Positions 41,860-45,637 of a DNA stretch of 45,637 nucleotides are shown in pieces. Made by a program: the position numbers and the translations under genes. The stretch is from contig JAPDLJ010000008.1 in assembly GCA_025920705.1 (NCBI GenBank), positions 1 through 45,637 on the forward strand, in the 5' to 3' direction. How positions within the stretch are numbered: position 1 is the first letter of the stretch; every line of letters begins with the position of its first letter. Under the pieces are notes generated by a model, which worked only from the letters and a program-made list of their open reading frames with translations, was not told where the DNA came from and made no database searches. This DNA comes from Candidatus Jingweiarchaeum tengchongense. GTDB lineage: Archaea; Nanobdellota; Nanobdellia; Jingweiarchaeales; Jingweiarchaeaceae.

Positions 41860-41971
41860 ATTTTCATGAAGCTGATGAAGAGAGCGAACACTACTCAGCA
41901 ATTTACGTGACTTCTCAATAATTTCTATTTAGACCTTTCTTATTCATATTCATATACCATACTTTCTTGCT
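41860..41971. other. Spacer between the Cas4-like operon and the CRISPR array
   Basis: 112 bases, T/A-rich, without an open frame of note. It borders the leader-distal (oldest) end of the array; T-runs (around 41925-41965) could act as a terminator of the + strand operon. Nothing else supported. Confidence 0.4.
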
Positions 41972-42936
41972 ATTTCAATTCTACACTAGTTCTATTCAAA
42001 CATGGTATAAATAGAATATGTAAAGAACACCTAGGTAAATTTCAATTCTACACTAGTTCTATTCAAACTTCAAACAAGAAAGGTATGGGAAATATTTCCA
42101 CATCTGTATACATTTCAATTCTACACTAGTTCTATTCAAACTGTTTGAATTCAACAGTATAGTTGAATGCCCTGAGACATTTCAATTCTACACTAGTTCT
42201 ATTCAAACCAAAATTTCCAGGTGCTGAAATAATTGAGCATCTGGAATTTCAATTCTACACTAGTTCTATTCAAACAAGTTTTCCACTACCGCCTTCAAAT
42301 TATTTTATCATATTTCAATTCTACACTAGTTCTATTCAAACCAGAATGGTGCTTCAGCACAGACATTTACAATTACAGTATTTCAATTCTACACTAGTTC
42401 TATTCAAACCAGCTTTTATAATTTTGATTGGTAGAAGTATAACAGATTTCAATTCTACACTAGTTCTATTCAAACAATAATATTAACAAGACTTAAAAAT
42501 AAGAATTTAAGATTTCAATTCTACACTAGTTCTATTCAAACCGAGAGGTGTGTGTGGGAATACTTGAACATAAATAATTTCAATTCTACACTAGTTCTAT
42601 TCAAACTATTTTGATGATTGGGAGCTAGATTTGATTTTTGAAATTTCAATTCTACACTAGTTCTATTCAAACAGAAAGAGAAGAATGCGAAGAAATGCAT
42701 GGATGGGCATTTCAATTCTACACTAGTTCTATTCAAACGATAATGCATTCTTTGTATTCTATATTTGTAGTGGAATTTCAATTCTACACTAGTTCTATTC
42801 AAACAAAGAATATGAAGGAGACTATGAATTTGCTTTCTTCATTTCAATTCTACACTAGTTCTATTCAAACCATTCTAATTTATCCACCTAATAAATTTTA
42901 TTTTTTATTTCAATTCTACACTAGTTCTATTCAAAC
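41972..42936 (-). CRISPR. CRISPR array, 15 repeats and 14 spacers
   Basis: Fifteen identical 30-bp repeats, reading ATTTCAATTC at the + strand 5' end and ending TTCTATTCAAAC. Repeat starts: 41972, 42039, 42112, 42179, 42246, 42312, 42380, 42446, 42512, 42577, 42643, 42709, 42775, 42841, 42907. Spacers are 35-38 nt except one of 43 nt (42069-42111). On the - strand the repeat ends ATTGAAAT, the usual eight-base 5' handle of archaeal crRNAs, so transcription runs leftwards from the leader next to cas2 and the newest spacers are on the right. No repeat is degenerate, even at the leader-distal end. The repeat has little dyad symmetry. Confidence 0.98.
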
Positions 42937-43031
42937 CCTTCAATAAACTGTAGTAAAATGCGCAAATATTTAAGTTTTATGAAATCAAGCTAAGTTAGGT
43001 TTTGATTGTGTAGTTAATTTATAAAGGTTGA
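42937..43031 (-). promoter_or_regulatory. CRISPR leader
   Basis: 95 bases between cas2 and the first transcribed repeat, T/A-rich. On the - strand a TTAAATATTT box (about 42964-42973) would start transcription about 8 bases before the first repeat. A second TATA-like TTTATAAATT lies near the cas2 end (about 43015-43025). The location and composition fit a leader with integration and promoter function. Confidence 0.65.
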
Positions 43032-43295
43032 CTAAATTATCGTTGAGATTCTACTTTTTTCAATTCCTATGACTTCCTTTCTCATCAATCTTTTATGTGG
43101 TAGGATAAAAAATAGTATGGAATCCTCATCCAATTTAATAATCTCTTTGAGTCCAATTTTAATCTGTTCTAGTTCAGCTTCTGTCAATTCACCTTCGAAT
43201 GCTGAATTTTGTATCCAATGTAAATATTGTCTTAAAAACTTACATACATTATTTACCCTATCAATTGAAATGTCATAAACAATTATTACATACAA
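43032..43295 (-). CDS. cas2: Cas2 adaptation endonuclease subunit
   Basis: The 87-residue product starts MYVIIVYDISIDR, the ferredoxin-like first strand with the conserved aspartate of Cas2, with R13 and a later FLRQYLHWIQNSAFEGEL stretch and FFILPHKR strand. Cas2 bridges two Cas1 dimers in the spacer integrase. A GGTGG lies before the ATG, overlapping the end of cas1. Directly upstream of the leader. Confidence 0.95.
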   Translation of the reverse strand: MYVIIVYDISIDRVNNVCKFLRQYLHWIQNSAFEGELTEAELEQIKIGLKEIIKLDEDSILFFILPHKRLMRKEVIGIEKSRISTII

Positions 43296-43298
43296 TTT

Positions 43299-44288
43299 TT
43301 ACCACCCCGACTTAAATCCTTCATATTCTTTTTCACCAATTAAGTGTTTGATTAATTTGTAGCATTCCAATCTAATCAATTTTTGATAAGAAACCTTCCT
43401 TTTCAGTTCTTTATGCATTATCGTTGTCTTTAGTTTTTCATCGTACATTGAAATAAATGTCCTTCTACCCTCCTCGTTTAGGTAACAAAAGTTGAGTTCA
43501 TCTAAAAAATGACTTTCCTTTATTATTCTGTTATTTACCAAACTGAAGATTATCCTATCAGTGATTATTGGCTTAAAAATCTCGCTTATGTCCAAACTTA
43601 ATGAAAATCTTCTTTCCCCAGGTTCATGTAAATAACTGATAGTCGGATTCAGTTGTGTGTGATATATTTCAGTTAATGTAGTTGTATAGAGTAATGAATT
43701 CCCAAAAGATATTAAACAATTTATCATATTATCTGGGGGTCTTTTCACTCTTTTTTCAAATTCAAATCCCGCTCTTAATACAACATTAAAACTCTGATAA
43801 TAATACTCTCTTACTCTTCCTTCGATACCCATTAAATTTGGGATATCCTTCACTTCACCTAACTGTTTCCTCTCGCTTTCTATTTCTTTGATGCTTTCGG
43901 AGACATCTTTACCCTGTTTCTCATAGTATTGAAGATTTTTTAATATGTTATGAATTGCAGAATTTACGATTTCTTTTGCAATTTTAAGCCTTTTCTCTTT
44001 GTCTAGATAACTCTCAACTTGTTTAACGATTAGAAATCCAGAATTTAAGTATTCCCTAGGATAATAAGTACCAACATAATAACCATAATAATTGAAGAAG
44101 TGTATAGGGATTCTCTTCTGGGAGAGAAAGACAAGGAGTTTTGTGTTGATGTCAAGTTCACCCATTACAAATATAGCATTAACTTCATTGATCGGAATTG
44201 GTTTTTTTTCTTCCTTTGTTTCCAAATATAACGTATTTTGTTTTCTTTTCAATCTTCCACTTTTCAATATGTAATAATCTTTTTTCAT
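43299..44288 (-). CDS. cas1: Cas1 integrase
   Basis: About 329 residues. The active-site glutamate is in MGIEGRVREYYY (E156 from the chosen start), the histidine in SYLHEPGERRFSLSLD (H221) and the acidic pair in DISE nearby, as in Cas1. It inserts new spacers at the leader end. I chose the ATG at 44288 because a GGTG lies about seven bases upstream and the longer frame starts inside the cas4 stop. The PDNMINCLISFGNSLLY helix and the small N-terminal beta domain are typical of type I-associated Cas1. Confidence 0.97.
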   Translation of the reverse strand: MKKDYYILKSGRLKRKQNTLYLETKEEKKPIPINEVNAIFVMGELDINTKLLVFLSQKRIPIHFFNYYGYYVGTYYPREYLNSGFLIVKQVESYLDKEKRLKIAKEIVNSAIHNILKNLQYYEKQGKDVSESIKEIESERKQLGEVKDIPNLMGIEGRVREYYYQSFNVVLRAGFEFEKRVKRPPDNMINCLISFGNSLLYTTTLTEIYHTQLNPTISYLHEPGERRFSLSLDISEIFKPIITDRIIFSLVNNRIIKESHFLDELNFCYLNEEGRRTFISMYDEKLKTTIMHKELKRKVSYQKLIRLECYKLIKHLIGEKEYEGFKSGW

Positions 44289-44290
44289 AT

Positions 44291-44785
44291 TCAGCACCAG
44301 CACAATTCATAATAACTGCACTTCTTACAGTAAGGTTTTCTTTCAGCTCTGGGAATCATATTAGAAGACACGATCTTCTTTATCTCCATAATTATTTTTT
44401 TAAGCTCTTTCTCTTTTTCTGGCGTTAAAATGACCTTGACTCTTTTCCTTAGAATTGGATAATTTATTATTCCAGTGGCTGTTATACCTAAATCCTTTAA
44501 ATAAAACAAATAGTAAAGCATCTGCCATTCATGCGCTTTTTCCATTTTTCTCGACTTTTTTACTTCATGCACTTCACATTTACTTTCTAGAAAATCTATT
44601 TTAATGCTTCCGATTTCAATCTCTTTTAATTTTCTTGAATAACTTTTTTCATGAATGATTTTTCCAAGAGCAACAGCATCTGAAGTCTGTTCCATTTCTA
44701 TTTTCTTAGATGAGAGCCATAGCTGTCTCTTGCATACAAAATACTGATTTATTTTTGCACCTGTAATTCTATAAAATTTGTACAT
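44291..44785 (-). CDS. cas4: Cas4 nuclease of the adaptation module
   Basis: The 164-residue product has C18 (FVCKRQLWL), H45 in GKIIHE, D64 (IDFLE), E74 and K76 (HEVKKS), a QMLYY motif and a C-terminal cysteine group (C153, C156, C162, C164) for an Fe-S cluster. Cas4 selects and trims prespacers with a proper PAM. Two bases from cas1 and in the order cas4-cas1-cas2, the normal adaptation module. The sequence is a different paralogue from the Cas4-like protein at 40867-41463. Confidence 0.92.
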   Translation of the reverse strand: MYKFYRITGAKINQYFVCKRQLWLSSKKIEMEQTSDAVALGKIIHEKSYSRKLKEIEIGSIKIDFLESKCEVHEVKKSRKMEKAHEWQMLYYLFYLKDLGITATGIINYPILRKRVKVILTPEKEKELKKIIMEIKKIVSSNMIPRAERKPYCKKCSYYELCWC

Positions 44786-44789
44786 AATT

Positions 44790-45637
44790 TTAGTGGTGTA
44801 TATATGATTTCAGAAAATCATTTTCATTATAGATTTTAAGTTTTGTGATTTCTCTATACTCATTAAACTTTGATCCAAACTGATGCTTTAAGAAATTATA
44901 ATATTGCCCAATTATTTTATCTAATAATTTGGTATCAATTTTTTTTTCTGAACCACCGTGTATTAAAGGATGGAAATTTCTCCAATTTCGAAGTACCTCA
45001 ACATAATCCTTCTCACTCATTAAATATTTTTTGAATTCTAAGTATAATTCATCGTCAAGTGCTTCCAAGATTGCTTCCATTTCCTTCAAATATATGGGTA
45101 ATTTTAGTAGTCTTGTCTTTGCCCCTTCATAATCTATTTTTATATCCTCTTTCTGCATTTTTTCCTTGTATGTTCTAATTATTTTATCCAACTTTTCGTT
45201 TGGGAATACATTATTAATTTCTTTATCTCTTGCGTAATTATATTTGTCCAGTAGTCTCCACTCCATCAAACTTTCAATTGATCTGTAAAGAGGTAGCACT
45301 ACTTCTTTCAGTTCACTTTTTCTAAACTTGCGAAGTGCATTTTCAAATAAATCAAAAGTAAAGAATAACTTAAAAAGTTTGGAATTATTCAAGATGCTTG
45401 ATAGAAAATTGATTTTTTTATCAATAAAATTATACCATTCTTCATATAATTTCTCATACTTAAATTTTTCAATTATTTCTTTAGCGCTTTTTAAATGATT
45501 TAATGAAGTTCCATATTCAAATTGGTCCCACTCTAAAAAAGCCTTGGATAATTCATAAAAAAAATTTGCCTTTTCACTTTCAAAAACATTCAGAATTTTC
45601 CTACCATGTTTAAATAATACGATGGCCGTACTGAAAT
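44790..45637 (-). CDS. CRISPR-associated CARF protein resembling TIGR02710 (partial)
   Basis: The frame is open to the right edge, so only the C-terminal roughly 280 residues are visible; the in-window TTG at 45392 is probably internal. Motifs: TAIVLFKHGR near the visible start, an LFFTFDLFENALRKFRKSELKEVVLPLYRSIESLMEWRLL helix pair, and a NFHPLIHGG segment. These resemble the Cas02710 family C-terminal region, where the Rxx..LYRALE helix and RN..HG motif recur, sharing CARF folds that respond to cyclic oligoadenylate. It lies just ahead of cas4. Without the N-terminal CARF domain the assignment is provisional, and other all-helical effector families remain possible. Confidence 0.5.
   Translation of the reverse strand, partial: FSTAIVLFKHGRKILNVFESEKANFFYELSKAFLEWDQFEYGTSLNHLKSAKEIIEKFKYEKLYEEWYNFIDKKINFLSSILNNSKLFKLFFTFDLFENALRKFRKSELKEVVLPLYRSIESLMEWRLLDKYNYARDKEINNVFPNEKLDKIIRTYKEKMQKEDIKIDYEGAKTRLLKLPIYLKEMEAILEALDDELYLEFKKYLMSEKDYVEVLRNWRNFHPLIHGGSEKKIDTKLLDKIIGQYYNFLKHQFGSKFNEYREITKLKIYNENDFLKSYIHH

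Noticed and set aside
41873-41925. Possible C/D box small RNA (CTGATGA-like C box)
   Set aside because: No matching D box or C'/D' pair at proper spacing; not enough evidence.
42163-42946. Open frames of about 100 residues inside the CRISPR array on both strands with a repeated peptide
   Set aside because: The frames arise only because the identical repeats happen to lack stops; the peptide repetition is the translated repeat.

Overview
The window is AT-rich archaeal chromosome. The archaeal markers are ribosomal proteins L44e and S27e, aIF2-alpha, Nop10, a GINS subunit, Hel308, HerA-NurA, EndoQ, the archaeal FBP aldolase/phosphatase, the cupin-type phosphoglucose isomerase, and TATA-like boxes about 25 bp upstream of many starts. 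The small primase subunit is fused to a PriL-like Fe-S domain, an arrangement known from reduced DPANN-type archaea such as Nanoarchaeum. I therefore infer a DPANN-like archaeon, perhaps one with a fairly complete carbohydrate metabolism; the exact phylum cannot be fixed from this window.

Region 1 (1-11.3 kb) is sugar and glycogen metabolism: a GH57 hydrolase cut by the left edge, a glycogen debranching enzyme with an overlapping 59-residue membrane protein, the bifunctional FBP aldolase/phosphatase, an operon of triosephosphate isomerase, a MoaD/SAMP-like ubiquitin fold protein, a PfkB sugar kinase and phosphoglucose isomerase, and three glycogen-synthase-like GT-B glycosyltransferases with a HIT-family protein between them. 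Together these could run from triose phosphates to a stored or exported glucan and back.

Region 2 (11.4-17.3 kb, + strand) is an information-processing run: MazG-like, fused primase, GINS, L44e, S27e, aIF2-alpha, Nop10, PAC2-family chaperone, EndoQ. Region 3 (17.2-27.7 kb, - strand) is a seven-gene cell-surface run. It has a 1073-residue protein with two HExxH zinc-peptidase motifs, a membrane-anchored protein, a 748-residue protein joining a DnaJ-type zinc finger to a membrane domain and an ectodomain, and four tandem lipoproteins that look like paralogues of one another and of that ectodomain.

Region 4 (27.7-35.8 kb) holds Hel308, whose last codons lie inside a tRNA-Pro(CGG) gene, a coiled-coil protein, a DUF131-like membrane protein, a PDZ/SecD-like membrane protein, and a secretion/pilus ATPase with a platform protein split into two genes.

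Region 5 (35.8 kb to the right edge) looks like a defence island. A CARF-wHTH regulator heads a tight operon with NurA, HerA and a beta-CASP nuclease. Divergent from it is a four-gene operon with a Cas4-like nuclease; the shared promoter region carries two perfect 9-bp inverted repeats, one of them enclosing the regulator's own TATA box. Next comes a CRISPR array of 15 identical 30-nt repeats and 14 spacers, read on the - strand, with its leader beside cas2, then cas1, cas4 and a right-truncated gene resembling the TIGR02710 CARF family. No interference genes (Cas10, Cascade) are in the window.

Apart from the CRISPR array and its flanks (41860-43031) no stretch over 300 bases lacks a gene. 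Start sites moved from the longest open frame are explained in each entry.
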